Part shown: piece by piece, positions 15,612 to 22,987 of the stretch | Position numbering within the stretch: the first letter of the stretch is position 1 | Layout: every line of letters begins with the position of its first letter | From: an uncultured Collinsella sp. | GTDB taxonomy: Bacteria; Actinomycetota; Coriobacteriia; Coriobacteriales; Coriobacteriaceae | Reading direction: 5' to 3' | Assembly (NCBI GenBank): GCA_902470805.1 | Contig: CABRHX010000030.1 | Location: 1-24,687 of the forward strand | Length of the DNA: 24,687 bases | Program-made: the position numbers and the translations under genes | Notes under the pieces: model-generated | Database searches by the model: none | The model's input: only the letters and a program-made list of their open reading frames with translations | What the model was told of the DNA's origin: nothing

Positions 15612-16136
15612 TTAGTTCTCCTTACCGACGAACATCTCGGAGACCGTCAGGCCACGGCGAGCCGCGACGTCCTCAGGGCTGGAGAGCTCCTTGAGGCCCT
15701 CGACGGCAGCCTTGATGATGTTGAGGCCGTTGTCGGTACCGAGGGACTTGGACAGGACGTTCTTGATGCCAGCAAGCTCAAAGAGGGGACGCACAGCGCC
15801 GCCGGCGATAACGCCGGTACCCTCGACAGCGGGCTTGATGATGATGCGGCCGGCACCAAAGTGGCCGAGAACCTCGTGCGGGATGGTGCCCTGCTCGGTC
15901 ACCGGCACGTGGAACATGTTCTTCTTGGCATCGAGAGATGCCTTGGAGATGGCCATGGGCACCTCAGCGGACTTGCCCATGCCAACGCCGACGTTGCCCT
16001 TGCCGTCGCCAACGACGACGAGAGCGACGAGGCTCATGCGACGACCACCCTTGACGGTCTTCGACACGCGGTTGATGTAAACGACGCGCTCCTCGAACTC
16101 GGAGGCCTCGCGCTGCTGCTTCTGATTACGAGCCAT
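15612..16136 (-). CDS. rpsE: 30S ribosomal protein S5
   Basis: Small-subunit protein contributing to mRNA entry and decoding accuracy. The 174-residue product has the N-terminal double-stranded RNA-binding fold (VVYINRVSKTVKGGRRMSL, VVVGDGKGNVGVGMGKS) and the C-terminal S5 domain (IIKPAVEGTGVIAGGAVR). ATG at 16136, 14 bp after rplR. Confidence 0.97.
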   Translation of the reverse strand: MARNQKQQREASEFEERVVYINRVSKTVKGGRRMSLVALVVVGDGKGNVGVGMGKSAEVPMAISKASLDAKKNMFHVPVTEQGTIPHEVLGHFGAGRIIIKPAVEGTGVIAGGAVRPLFELAGIKNVLSKSLGTDNGLNIIKAAVEGLKELSSPEDVAARRGLTVSEMFVGKEN

Positions 16137-16150
16137 GTGCTACATACCTC

Positions 16151-16519
16151 CTAGAACTCGAGACCGGCGGCACGAGCACCGTCGGCGAGGGCCTTGACGC
16201 GGCCATGGTAGATACGGCCACCGCGATCGAAGGCGACCTTGGTGATGCCGGCCTCGATGGCGCGCTTGCCAACGAGCTGACCGACCTTCTCCGCAGCCTC
16301 CTTGTTCGAGGTGTGGGTGCCCTTAAACTCGGCCTCGAGGGTCGAGGCAGAGACGAGCGTCAGGCTGGAGCCCTTGCTGTCGTCGATGATCTGGGCATAG
16401 ATGTTGGCGTTAGTACGGGTCACGCGAAGACGCGGACGCTCGGAGGTACCCGAGACCTTGCCGCGAACACGACGCTGACGACGCTTGAGGCCTTCCAGCT
16501 TCGCCTTATGCTTGTTCAT
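16151..16519 (-). CDS. rplR: 50S ribosomal protein L18
   Basis: Binds 5S rRNA together with L5 and helps dock it in the central protuberance. The 122-residue product has the basic N-terminus RRQRRVRGKVSGTSERPRLR and the core NIYAQIIDD, IEAGITKVAFDRGG and YHGRVKALADGAR. ATG at 16519 following a 75-bp gap behind rplF. Confidence 0.97.
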   Translation of the reverse strand: MNKHKAKLEGLKRRQRRVRGKVSGTSERPRLRVTRTNANIYAQIIDDSKGSSLTLVSASTLEAEFKGTHTSNKEAAEKVGQLVGKRAIEAGITKVAFDRGGRIYHGRVKALADGARAAGLEF

Positions 16520-16547
16520 ACGTAAACTCCTAAAAAGGTTGATCTTG

Positions 16548-16569
16548 CCAGCACCTGACGGGGTGCTGG
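16548..16569 (-). promoter_or_regulatory. Hairpin in the rplF-rplR gap
   Basis: CCAGCACC (16548-16555) and GGTGCTGG (16562-16569) form an 8-bp perfect stem with a 6-nt loop in the 75-bp gap. No T-run follows on the minus strand, so it is probably an mRNA processing or stability element, or a translation-tuning hairpin, not a terminator. Confidence 0.45.
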
Positions 16570-16594
16570 TCTTATGCGAGTGAGTCGGTTACGA

Positions 16595-17131
16595 CTACTT
16601 GGCGGCCTTACCCAGCTTGCGGCGGATGTGCTCGCCAACGTAGTGGATACCCTTGCCCTTGTAAGGCTCGGGAGGACGATGGCCGCGGATCTCAGCGGCG
16701 ATCTGACCGACCTGCTGCTTGTTAATACCCTTGACGTTCACGTGGGTGTTGTCGGGAACCTCGAAGGTGATGCCCTCGGGAGCCTCGACGATCACGGGGT
16801 GCGAGAAGCCCAGGGAGAACTCGAGGTTCTTGCCCTTCTGCTGCACGCGGTAACCGACGCCGGCGAGCTCGAGCTTCTTCTCGAAGCCCTCGGAAACGCC
16901 AACAACCATGTTGTGGATGAGGGCGCGGGTGAGGCCGTGGCGGGCACGGGTCTCACGCTCGTCGTCGGGACGGGAAACGGTGAGGACGTTGTCCTCGACG
17001 TTGATAGCGAGCTTCTCAAAGACATCGAGCTCGAGCTGGCCCTTGGGGCCCTTGACGACAACGTTGTTGCCGTTGACTGCCACTTCGACTCCGGCGGGAA
17101 TCTGGACAGGCTTATTACCGATACGAGACAC
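16595..17131 (-). CDS. rplF: 50S ribosomal protein L6
   Basis: Two-domain protein near the factor-binding site of the large subunit. The 178-residue product begins MSRIGNKPVQIPAGV and includes VVKGPKGQLEL and the C-terminal signature RGHRPPEPYKGKGI. The start codon is GTG at 17131, with AAGGAG upstream and no ATG available at that position. Confidence 0.97.
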   Translation of the reverse strand: MSRIGNKPVQIPAGVEVAVNGNNVVVKGPKGQLELDVFEKLAINVEDNVLTVSRPDDERETRARHGLTRALIHNMVVGVSEGFEKKLELAGVGYRVQQKGKNLEFSLGFSHPVIVEAPEGITFEVPDNTHVNVKGINKQQVGQIAAEIRGHRPPEPYKGKGIHYVGEHIRRKLGKAAK

Positions 17132-17164
17132 GGTGATCTCCTTTCCTTCTACCTACCGAGCGAA

Positions 17165-17563
17165 TTACCAGACGTAAGCGATGATCTCGCCGCCGACGTT
17201 GTGCTTGCGAGCATCGCGGTCGGTCATGACGCCATGGCTGGTGGAAATAATGGCGGTACCAAGGCCACCGCGGACGCGGGGCATGTCGGCAACGCCGGTG
17301 TACTTACGCAGGCCCGGCTTGGAAATGCGGCGGATGCCGTTGATGACCTTAGCCTTCTTGGGACCATACTTAAGCGTGATGTGCAGAGTCTTCTGGGGAA
17401 CGGTGTCCTCGACATCGTAGCCCTCGATGTAGCCCTCCTCGTGCAGAACACGAGCGATCTCGACGAGCTTCTTGCTGCTCGGCATGGAGACCGTGGCCTT
17501 GTTCACAGAGTTAGCGTTACGGATGCGCGTAAGCATATCTGCGATCGGGTCTGTAAGGTTCAT
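17165..17563 (-). CDS. rpsH: 30S ribosomal protein S8
   Basis: Primary 16S rRNA binder of the central domain and, in E. coli, the translational repressor of the spc operon acting at the rplE start. The 132-residue product begins MNLTDPIADMLTRIRNANSV and ends with RGGLGTAIISTSHGVMTDRD followed by GGEIIAYVW, all conserved. ATG at 17563. Confidence 0.97.
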   Translation of the reverse strand: MNLTDPIADMLTRIRNANSVNKATVSMPSSKKLVEIARVLHEEGYIEGYDVEDTVPQKTLHITLKYGPKKAKVINGIRRISKPGLRKYTGVADMPRVRGGLGTAIISTSHGVMTDRDARKHNVGGEIIAYVW

Positions 17564-17682
17564 ACAGATTCTCCTTCGTTCTTGATGAACACGTGCTCTT
17601 GGTTCTTCGCCGCCCTTAACGGCAAAGCCTTTTTAGCGCGTTTTCCCTGTTCCAAACTGATGCTTGAAACGCTGGTAGTGAC

Positions 17683-17868
17683 TTACCAGCTGGCCTTCTT
17701 AACGCCGGGAAGCTCGCCCTTGAGTGCAAGCTCGCGGAAGCAGACACGGCACAGGCCGAACTTGCGGTACACAGAGTGCGGACGGCCGCAGCGCTGGCAG
17801 CGCGTGTACTCACGAGTAGAGAACTTCTGCTTGCGATTGCACTTGACGATCATCGATGTCTTAGCCAC
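17683..17868 (-). CDS. rpsZ: 30S ribosomal protein S14, zinc type
   Basis: Short 61-residue S14 of the zinc-binding type, with Cys24, Cys27, Cys40 and Cys43 in two CxxC pairs; assembles late in the 30S head. Conserved text includes CQRCGRPHSVYRKFGLCRVC and the LPGVKKASW C-terminus. The start codon is GTG at 17868 with AGGAGG at 6 nt spacing. Confidence 0.97.
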   Translation of the reverse strand: MAKTSMIVKCNRKQKFSTREYTRCQRCGRPHSVYRKFGLCRVCFRELALKGELPGVKKASW

Positions 17869-17902
17869 TTATATCCTCCTCACATAGAGTATTGTTCGCC
17901 CC

Positions 17903-17932
17903 AAGCGCCGCCCCCTTGTGGGAACGGCGCTT
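17903..17932 (-). promoter_or_regulatory. Hairpin in the rplE-rpsZ gap
   Basis: AAGCGCCG (17903-17910) pairs with CGGCGCTT (17925-17932), with an extra CCC/GGG inside. The 79-bp gap lies between the rplE stop and rpsZ start codons. No T-run follows on the minus strand; a role in mRNA processing or in setting S14 expression is possible. Confidence 0.45.
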
Positions 17933-17947
17933 ATAGGGCAGGTGAAC

Positions 17948-18505
17948 CTATTTCTTGAACGGGAAACCGAAGGCGTCCAGAAGGGCCTTGGCCTCCTCAT
18001 CGGTGTTGGCGGTGGTCACGAAAGTGATGTCCATACCACGCTGGTGATCGACGGAGTCGAAGTCGATCTCGGGGAAGATGAGCTGCTCGGTGACGCCCAT
18101 GGAGAAGTTACCACGGCCGTCGAAGCTCTTGGCGGAGATGCCGCGGAAGTCGCGGATACGGGGGATCGCGACGGAGGTCAGACGATCGAAGAACTCCCAC
18201 ATACGGTCGCCACGCAGGGTAACCTTGCAGCCGATCGGCATACCAGCGCGCAGGCGGAAGGTAGCGATGGACTTGCGGGCACGGGTGATCATCGGCTGCT
18301 GGCCGGTGATGGCGCGCAGGTCGCGCACGGCACCGTCGATGGCCTTGGAATCGGTAGCGGCCTCGCCGACACCCATGTTCACGACGATCTTCTCAAACTT
18401 GGGGATCATCATGACGTTCTCGTACTGGAACTTGTCCTGAAGCTGCTGCTTGACCTCGTTGTTGTACTTGGTCTTCAGACGCGGCACATACTTCTCTTCT
18501 GCCAT
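17948..18505 (-). CDS. rplE: 50S ribosomal protein L5
   Basis: 5S rRNA-binding protein of the central protuberance. The 185-residue product contains the family core KFEKIVVNMGVGEA, the GQQPMITRARKSIATFRLR stretch and the C-terminal half with GRGNFSMGVTEQLIFPEIDFD. ATG at 18505 with AGAAGGAG upstream. It is the first ribosomal gene of the block: rplX and rplN, expected immediately upstream, are not in the window, and a possible promoter and leader precede it instead. Confidence 0.97.
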   Translation of the reverse strand: MAEEKYVPRLKTKYNNEVKQQLQDKFQYENVMMIPKFEKIVVNMGVGEAATDSKAIDGAVRDLRAITGQQPMITRARKSIATFRLRAGMPIGCKVTLRGDRMWEFFDRLTSVAIPRIRDFRGISAKSFDGRGNFSMGVTEQLIFPEIDFDSVDHQRGMDITFVTTANTDEEAKALLDAFGFPFKK

Positions 18506-18636
18506 TGTTCACTCCTTCTTGGGGTTTTAAGCACGGGGCGTGGCCACGATGGGTTGTCCTCGTGCCTCCTGGCTGCATCCGCGCCGCTCATGGCATTTTG
18601 CGGTTTGGACTCGACGCAGCAGGAGCCGACAAAACA
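18506..18636 (-). promoter_or_regulatory. Structured leader upstream of rplE
   Basis: About 130 nt between the inferred transcription start and rplE hold no plausible gene and no recognisable rplX remnant. They can form a long-range stem of about 10 bp with one bulge (18566-18576 with 18616-18625) and a 5-bp hairpin (18545-18549 with 18560-18564) just before the ribosome binding site. In E. coli S8 represses translation at the rplE start, so an S8 target here is a reasonable but untested idea. Confidence 0.4.
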
Positions 18637-18642
18637 ATCGGT

Positions 18643-18671
18643 ACTATACGCGCATCGGGAGCGTATTTCCA
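18643..18671 (-). promoter_or_regulatory. Candidate promoter of the rplE transcript
   Basis: On the minus strand TATAGT (18643-18648) is a good -10 box; 17 bp upstream is TGGAAA (18666-18671), a 4-of-6 match to the -35 consensus. It would start a transcript about 130 nt before rplE. This fits the absence of the usual upstream ribosomal genes. Confidence 0.45.
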
Positions 18672-18732
18672 GAAAAACCTCGTCTGCCTGCACAACTCCA
18701 CAACTCCCCCGCACAAATGGATCCCAAAAAGC

Positions 18733-18799
18733 AGTTGCGGTGAAATAGGGACTGTTTGGCGGCCTAACAGGCTTAAACAGTCCGTATTTCACCGCAACT
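18733..18799. repeat. 67-bp palindromic repeat, copy A
   Basis: 25-nt arms (18733-18757 and 18775-18799) are complementary with one mismatch at 18748. The 17-nt centre can itself pair GCCT/AGGC. The arms are identical to those of copy B at 21518-21584 apart from that base; the centres differ but are the same length. It lies 17 bp after the xdhC stop codon and upstream of the rplE promoter region. No T-run and no open reading frame of interest. Confidence 0.95.
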
Positions 18800-18816
18800 T
18801 ATTGGTGGGGATCCGA

Positions 18817-19860
18817 TTAGCGCTTGCGGGGGACGAGTTTGGTGCGGCGCAGGTGGATCATCTCGGCGGCGATGGAGATGGCGATCTCCTTGGGGTCCTC
18901 GGCCTCGATGGCAACGCCGATCGGAAGGTGCAGCTCGTCGATCTGGTCCTGCGTAAAACCTTCCTGCTCCAGGCGGGCACGCACAAAGGCCGTCTTGCGG
19001 CGCGAACCCAGACAGCCCAGATAGGCAGGCTTGGCACGCATGGCCTGAATCACCACGTCGATATCGGACTTGTGACCCGCCGTGGCGACGACCACCAAGT
19101 CGCGCGGACCGATGGGACACAGCTCGCTCAGGTTCTTGTAATCGACCAGGCGACGATCGTAGACACCGGGCACCCATTCGGGCGTCAACGTGCCGGGGCG
19201 GTCATCGCAGGCCACGACGGCAAAGCCCGCCGCCGTGAGCACGCGCGCCGTCGCGGCGCCCACGTGTCCGCAGCCAAAGATGTAGGTCAGGCCCTCGGGG
19301 CAGAGCGTCTCGATGTGCGCCGCGGGAATCTCAGAGGCAGCGTTGGTGTAGGTGACGTTACTCCCCTCCTCCACCAGTGAAAGCCCGGGGCAGCCCGCAA
19401 TGGTATGGCGCGATGCCTCGCCATGGTACTCGGCCACATCGCCCTCGAGCGCGCTCGCGATAAACGGCTCAAAGTCGATGACGAAGTCGCCGATGCGCCG
19501 ATAGACCAAGACGTCGGCAATTTCCTGGAACAACGGTGCCTGGGTCGCATCCAGATGCAGATAGCACAGGCAAATGGCTCCGCCGCAGATCATGCCGGTA
19601 TCGGAGTTCTCGCCGCCCATGGTGTAGCGGACCAGACGCGACTGTCCCGCGCCCAGGAGCTCGCGCGCCTCGTCCAGCGCAAAGAGCTCGATCTTGCCGC
19701 CGCCGATGGTGCCTGCCTGGCCGCCATCGGCAAAGACGGCCATCCAGGCGCCCACGCCGCGCGGCGATGACCCTGCCGTGCCGGCCACGACCACCAGCTC
19801 GCACGTCTCGCCAGCACGCAGGGCGGCAAGCGCCGCATTCACAACATCGAGCTTTTCCAT
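18817..19860 (-). CDS. xdhC: XdhC/CoxI family molybdenum hydroxylase maturation protein
   Basis: XdhC-family proteins bind molybdenum cofactor, promote its sulfuration and insert it into xanthine dehydrogenase-type enzymes. The 347-residue product has the N-terminal XdhC domain (GTAGSSPRGVGAWM, TIGGGKIE, DTGMICGG with Cys92) and a C-terminal Rossmann domain starting YIFGCGHVGAATARVL (GCGHVG at 196-201), followed by LGCLGSRRK. ATG at 19860 with AAGGCGG upstream, only 9 bp after the yqeB stop codon, so the two form an operon. The hydroxylase itself is not in the window. Confidence 0.9.
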   Translation of the reverse strand: MEKLDVVNAALAALRAGETCELVVVAGTAGSSPRGVGAWMAVFADGGQAGTIGGGKIELFALDEARELLGAGQSRLVRYTMGGENSDTGMICGGAICLCYLHLDATQAPLFQEIADVLVYRRIGDFVIDFEPFIASALEGDVAEYHGEASRHTIAGCPGLSLVEEGSNVTYTNAASEIPAAHIETLCPEGLTYIFGCGHVGAATARVLTAAGFAVVACDDRPGTLTPEWVPGVYDRRLVDYKNLSELCPIGPRDLVVVATAGHKSDIDVVIQAMRAKPAYLGCLGSRRKTAFVRARLEQEGFTQDQIDELHLPIGVAIEAEDPKEIAISIAAEMIHLRRTKLVPRKR

Positions 19861-19869
19861 TGCCGCCTT

Positions 19870-20664
19870 CTATCCTCTAAAGACACCGGTGAGCATGGCG
19901 AGTGCCTCGAGCACACCGCCGCCGACCGACGTCGCCTTGTCCGAAATGTAGTTGATATAGCTGGCATCGCCGCGCGGATCGACATCGGCGCATTTAAAGC
20001 CCTCAGTCACCTGCACGCCGTTCGCCAAAAGCCCGCGCAGACAGCCATCGATCTGCGTGCACATGGGCGAATCGCCCGCGTAGCCAATCACGTCTCCGGC
20101 GCTCACGATGTCGCCGATCGCGCGGTCGGACCGAAACACGCCGGCGGCGGGGCTGTGGATAACGCGCTCTCTGCCATAGCCAGCGATAATGCCCGGCACG
20201 CCCGTGTTGGGTTGGGGCGAACCCTGGGTAATGACACGGCCCAGGAAATGCCCGCGCATGGTTTCGACCACGGCGTCGCAGTCAACCGGCGCGGTAAAGC
20301 CCGGCCCCACGGCGATGACGGCAGGCGCCATGTCGCGCGTGGTGCCCAGGTTGCGCTTAGCCAGAATCGCGTCGACCACGGCAGCGGGTTTCAGCTCGCC
20401 GAGCATCTTGGCCTGGGGGTCCACCACCACGGCGACGTCTCCAGCCTCGGTAATTGCAAGCGCCTCTGCCGGCGTCTGTGCCAAGCGAGCGCGAATGCCC
20501 TCGACCTCGACCTCGCCCAAGCGAATAGCCTCGCAAAAACTGATTGTGCGGCGGATGCACGTGGGAACCGCGATATCGGCCATAACGACCGACACGCCGG
20601 CGCGCACCAAGCGAGCGGCGACGCCCGTGGCGATATCGCCGGCGCCGCGAACATAAACGAGCAT
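19870..20664 (-). CDS. yqeB: Selenium-dependent molybdenum cofactor biosynthesis protein YqeB
   Basis: The 264-residue product matches the YqeB/EF2563 family, which is found with selenium-dependent molybdenum hydroxylases; its biochemical role is unproven. Visible features are a nucleotide-binding-like N-terminus VRGAGDIATGVAARL, the GPGFTAPVDCDAVVETMRGH segment and the GYAGDSPMCTQIDGCLRG region. ATG at 20664 has GGGAGGTG at 8 nt spacing. It is the first gene of yqeB-xdhC and is divergent from yqeC across a 102-bp gap. Confidence 0.9.
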   Translation of the reverse strand: MLVYVRGAGDIATGVAARLVRAGVSVVMADIAVPTCIRRTISFCEAIRLGEVEVEGIRARLAQTPAEALAITEAGDVAVVVDPQAKMLGELKPAAVVDAILAKRNLGTTRDMAPAVIAVGPGFTAPVDCDAVVETMRGHFLGRVITQGSPQPNTGVPGIIAGYGRERVIHSPAAGVFRSDRAIGDIVSAGDVIGYAGDSPMCTQIDGCLRGLLANGVQVTEGFKCADVDPRGDASYINYISDKATSVGGGVLEALAMLTGVFRG

Positions 20665-20696
20665 TCCCGGGACACCTCCCTGTGCTACGGTTTGAG

Positions 20697-20726
20697 CAGA
20701 GCAAATGCGGTTCGACCGCTACTCTG
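20697..20726. promoter_or_regulatory. Composite inverted repeat in the yqeB/yqeC divergent promoter region
   Basis: CAGAG (20697-20701) mirrors CTCTG (20722-20726), and inside them GCGGT (20707-20711) mirrors ACCGC (20715-20719) around TCG. It sits in the middle of the 102-bp divergent gap. The AT-rich stretch to its right contains TATAAT on the minus strand and TATTAT on the plus strand as possible -10 boxes, without clear -35 partners. Its position suits an operator shared by both genes. Confidence 0.4.
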
Positions 20727-20766
20727 ATGATTATTTATTATCACAGTATTATACGGCGGTGAACAG

Positions 20767-21501
20767 ATGGAAACGGTTAGCGGCAATCTTGCCTCGGCGC
20801 TCAGGATCAAGCCGGGCATTACCGCGATTATCGGCAGCGGTGGCAAGTCGACCTTGCTAAAGACGCTCGGCCTTGAGCTTATGCGCGCTGGCGGCCGCGC
20901 GCTCCTCTGCACCTCCACGCATATGTTCCCCGTCGCCGGCGTGCCGTGGGACGGGTCGAGCCGTCGCCTGGACGCCGCGCCTTGGAAGCCGGGCGCCTCG
21001 CATGTCCCCGGTTGCACCTGCGAGGCCTGCGCGGGCCTTGCACGCGAAGGCATCTGCCAGGCAGGCATCTTGGACCCGGAGACAGGCAAGCTCTCCGCCC
21101 CCGCCGAGCCGCTCAACGAGCTGGCGCAGCGCTTTGACTATGTGTTGGCCGAGGCAGATGGCAGCAAGCGACTCCCGCTCAAGGCGCATGCCGCCTGGGA
21201 GCCGGTAATTCCCGCCGCCACGGCAAACGTTGTCTGGGTCGTCGGCGCCTCGGGACTGGGCAAACCCGTCGCCGAGGTTGTCCACCGCCCCGAGCTCTTT
21301 TGCGAGCGTTGCGGCTGCGAGCTCACCGACACTGCCACCCCAGAGCGCGTCGCCCAGGTGCTCAATGCCGAGCTGCGGATGCTGAACCTCAACAATGCCC
21401 GCGTCATGCTCAACCAAGTCGACACGCTCAGCGACCCCACGATGGCCGACCGCTTCGAGGCAGCCCTCGGCCGCCCCCTCATCGCCACCAGCCTCAAGTA
21501 G
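20767..21501 (+). CDS. yqeC: Selenium-dependent hydroxylase accessory protein YqeC
   Basis: YqeC-family proteins are encoded with YqeB and selenium-dependent molybdenum hydroxylases; function is unproven. The 244-residue product has a P-loop-like GSGGKST (23-29), a cysteine-rich segment with Cys83, Cys85 and Cys88 and a later CERCGC cluster, which together could hold a metal. The DYVLAEADGSKRLPLKAH stretch is typical of the family. ATG at 20767 follows GGCGGTGAACAG. The only plus-strand gene of this cluster; it converges on hydA with copy B of the palindrome between them. Confidence 0.9.
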   Translation: METVSGNLASALRIKPGITAIIGSGGKSTLLKTLGLELMRAGGRALLCTSTHMFPVAGVPWDGSSRRLDAAPWKPGASHVPGCTCEACAGLAREGICQAGILDPETGKLSAPAEPLNELAQRFDYVLAEADGSKRLPLKAHAAWEPVIPAATANVVWVVGASGLGKPVAEVVHRPELFCERCGCELTDTATPERVAQVLNAELRMLNLNNARVMLNQVDTLSDPTMADRFEAALGRPLIATSLK

Positions 21502-21517
21502 CCGGCCCCATCTCGTC

Positions 21518-21584
21518 AGTTGCGGTGAAATACGGACTGTTTGGCCGCCAAACGGCCGCAAACAGTCCGTATTTCACCGCAACT
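21518..21584. repeat. 67-bp palindromic repeat, copy B
   Basis: Perfect 25-bp arms (21518-21542 and 21560-21584), extendable by one C-G pair to 21517-21585, surround a 17-nt GC-rich centre that can pair further (GGCCG/CGGCC). The arms are the same sequence as copy A. It lies between the convergent ends of yqeC (16 bp away) and hydA (27 bp away). A short GGGG(A)ATCCG motif follows the right arm in both copies, so the repeat may extend beyond the palindrome. Confidence 0.95.
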
Positions 21585-21611
21585 GCGGAGGGGAATCCGG
21601 TGATCTTCCTG

Positions 21612-22979
21612 TTAGCGGGGGACGTAGCGGCCGGGTTGGGCTCCGGTGGGCTCGCCGTCGCGTGCCACCAGCACGCCGTTCACAAACACGACCTTGGCGC
21701 GGCCATGTGCCCCAAAACCCTCGAGCGGCGTGTAGTCCACAGCTTGATGCTGTGTCGCGGCACTGATTGTCCAGCGCGCTTTGGGATCCCACACGCACAC
21801 ATCGGCATCGGCGCCCTCGGCAAGACAGCCCTTGCGCGGGTACATGCCAAACACGCGCGCCGGGTTCTCGCTCATCAAGCGGCACAGATCCTCGGGTCCC
21901 AGCTGTCCCTCAAAGCTCGTGGCAATCGCGACGGGACGATGCTCCACGCCGGGCCCGCCGTTGGGAATCGCGCGGAAATCGTCGCGCCCGCGGTCCTTTT
22001 GCCCGTGCAGGTTAAAGCTGCAATGATCGGTCGCAATCGTATCGATCTCGCCGGCCACAAGCGCCTCGCGCAGCGCGGCACGGTCGCCGGCATGGCGCAG
22101 CGGCGGGCTCATCACGTACTTGGCGCCCGCAAAGCCGTCCTCGCCCTGCTCCAGATAGCAGGTGTCGTCGAGCATCAGATACTGAGGGCAGGTCTCGACA
22201 TAGATATTCTTCTGCCCGCGCGCCTTGGCCGCACGAATGGCCTCGAGCCCCAACTTGGTCGAAAGGTGCACCACGTTGACTGGGGCGTCGCCGGCCAGGT
22301 GCGCCAGATACAGCAGGCGGCTCACGGCTTCGGCCTCACACACGTCCGGGCGGCTGAGCGCATGCCCCTCGGGCCCATGAATCCCCTGCTCGTACACGCG
22401 CTTCTGCAGCTCATTCACCAGCGTACCGTTCTCGCAATGCACGCACAGTATGCCGCCAATACGCTTGAGCTCCTCGAGCACCTCGAGCGTCTCGGCATCG
22501 TCCAGGCGCAAATGATCGTAGGCAAAGTAGGTCTTAAACGACGATACGCCCGCCTCGCGCATAGCCGAAAGATCGGCGCGGTTGCGTTCATTCCACTCGG
22601 CGAGTGCCATATGAAAGGCGTAGTTGGCCGTGCAGGTTCCGTCGGCACGGCGATGCCACTCGGCCAAGGCATCGGGCATGGTCACGCCGCGATCAGCCGT
22701 CGCGTAGTCCACGATGGTCGTCGTACCGCCGCAGGCAGCCGCACGCGTGCCGGTCTCAAAGCTATCGGCCGTCCAGTCCATGCCGGTCCAGCACTGCATG
22801 TGCGTGTGCCCATCGATAAAGCCCGGGAACACCCAACAGTCCGTGGCGTCCTGGACGGTATCGTCCTCACCCGGCTCAATCGCCGCGGCAATCCGCACAA
22901 TCTTGTCGCCCTCCATGGCAAGATCGGCGCGGCGAAGCCCCTGGGGCGTCACGAGCGCGCCGTTTTTGATGATGATCAT
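21612..22979 (-). CDS. hydA: Dihydropyrimidinase/hydantoinase family amidohydrolase
   Basis: Hydrolyses cyclic diamides; in anaerobic purine-utilisation clusters the homologous HyuA/HydA is thought to open a ring intermediate. The 455-residue product has every binuclear metal ligand of the family: His58 and His60 (GHTHM), the carbamylated Lys149 (SFKTYF), His181 (VHCEN), His238 (VHLST) and Asp318 (ATDHC). ATG at 22979 has AAGGAG at 4 nt spacing, and that site overlaps the stop codon of the mocA-like gene 8 bp upstream, implying coupling. Substrate is inferred from context, not shown; hydantoin, dihydropyrimidines and allantoin-like compounds are alternatives. Confidence 0.9.
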   Translation of the reverse strand: MIIIKNGALVTPQGLRRADLAMEGDKIVRIAAAIEPGEDDTVQDATDCWVFPGFIDGHTHMQCWTGMDWTADSFETGTRAAACGGTTTIVDYATADRGVTMPDALAEWHRRADGTCTANYAFHMALAEWNERNRADLSAMREAGVSSFKTYFAYDHLRLDDAETLEVLEELKRIGGILCVHCENGTLVNELQKRVYEQGIHGPEGHALSRPDVCEAEAVSRLLYLAHLAGDAPVNVVHLSTKLGLEAIRAAKARGQKNIYVETCPQYLMLDDTCYLEQGEDGFAGAKYVMSPPLRHAGDRAALREALVAGEIDTIATDHCSFNLHGQKDRGRDDFRAIPNGGPGVEHRPVAIATSFEGQLGPEDLCRLMSENPARVFGMYPRKGCLAEGADADVCVWDPKARWTISAATQHQAVDYTPLEGFGAHGRAKVVFVNGVLVARDGEPTGAQPGRYVPR

Positions 22980-22987
22980 GTTGCTCC

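Noticed and set aside
16574..17887. Plus-strand open frame (about 437 codons) opposite rplF, rpsH and rpsZ
   Set aside because: It runs across three well-recognised ribosomal genes and their gaps, with no ribosome binding site or domain.
18475..18792. Minus-strand frame of about 105 codons covering palindrome A and the rplE leader
   Set aside because: Its N-terminus is just the translated palindrome and it overlaps rplE out of frame. It does not resemble L24, so it is not a remnant of rplX.
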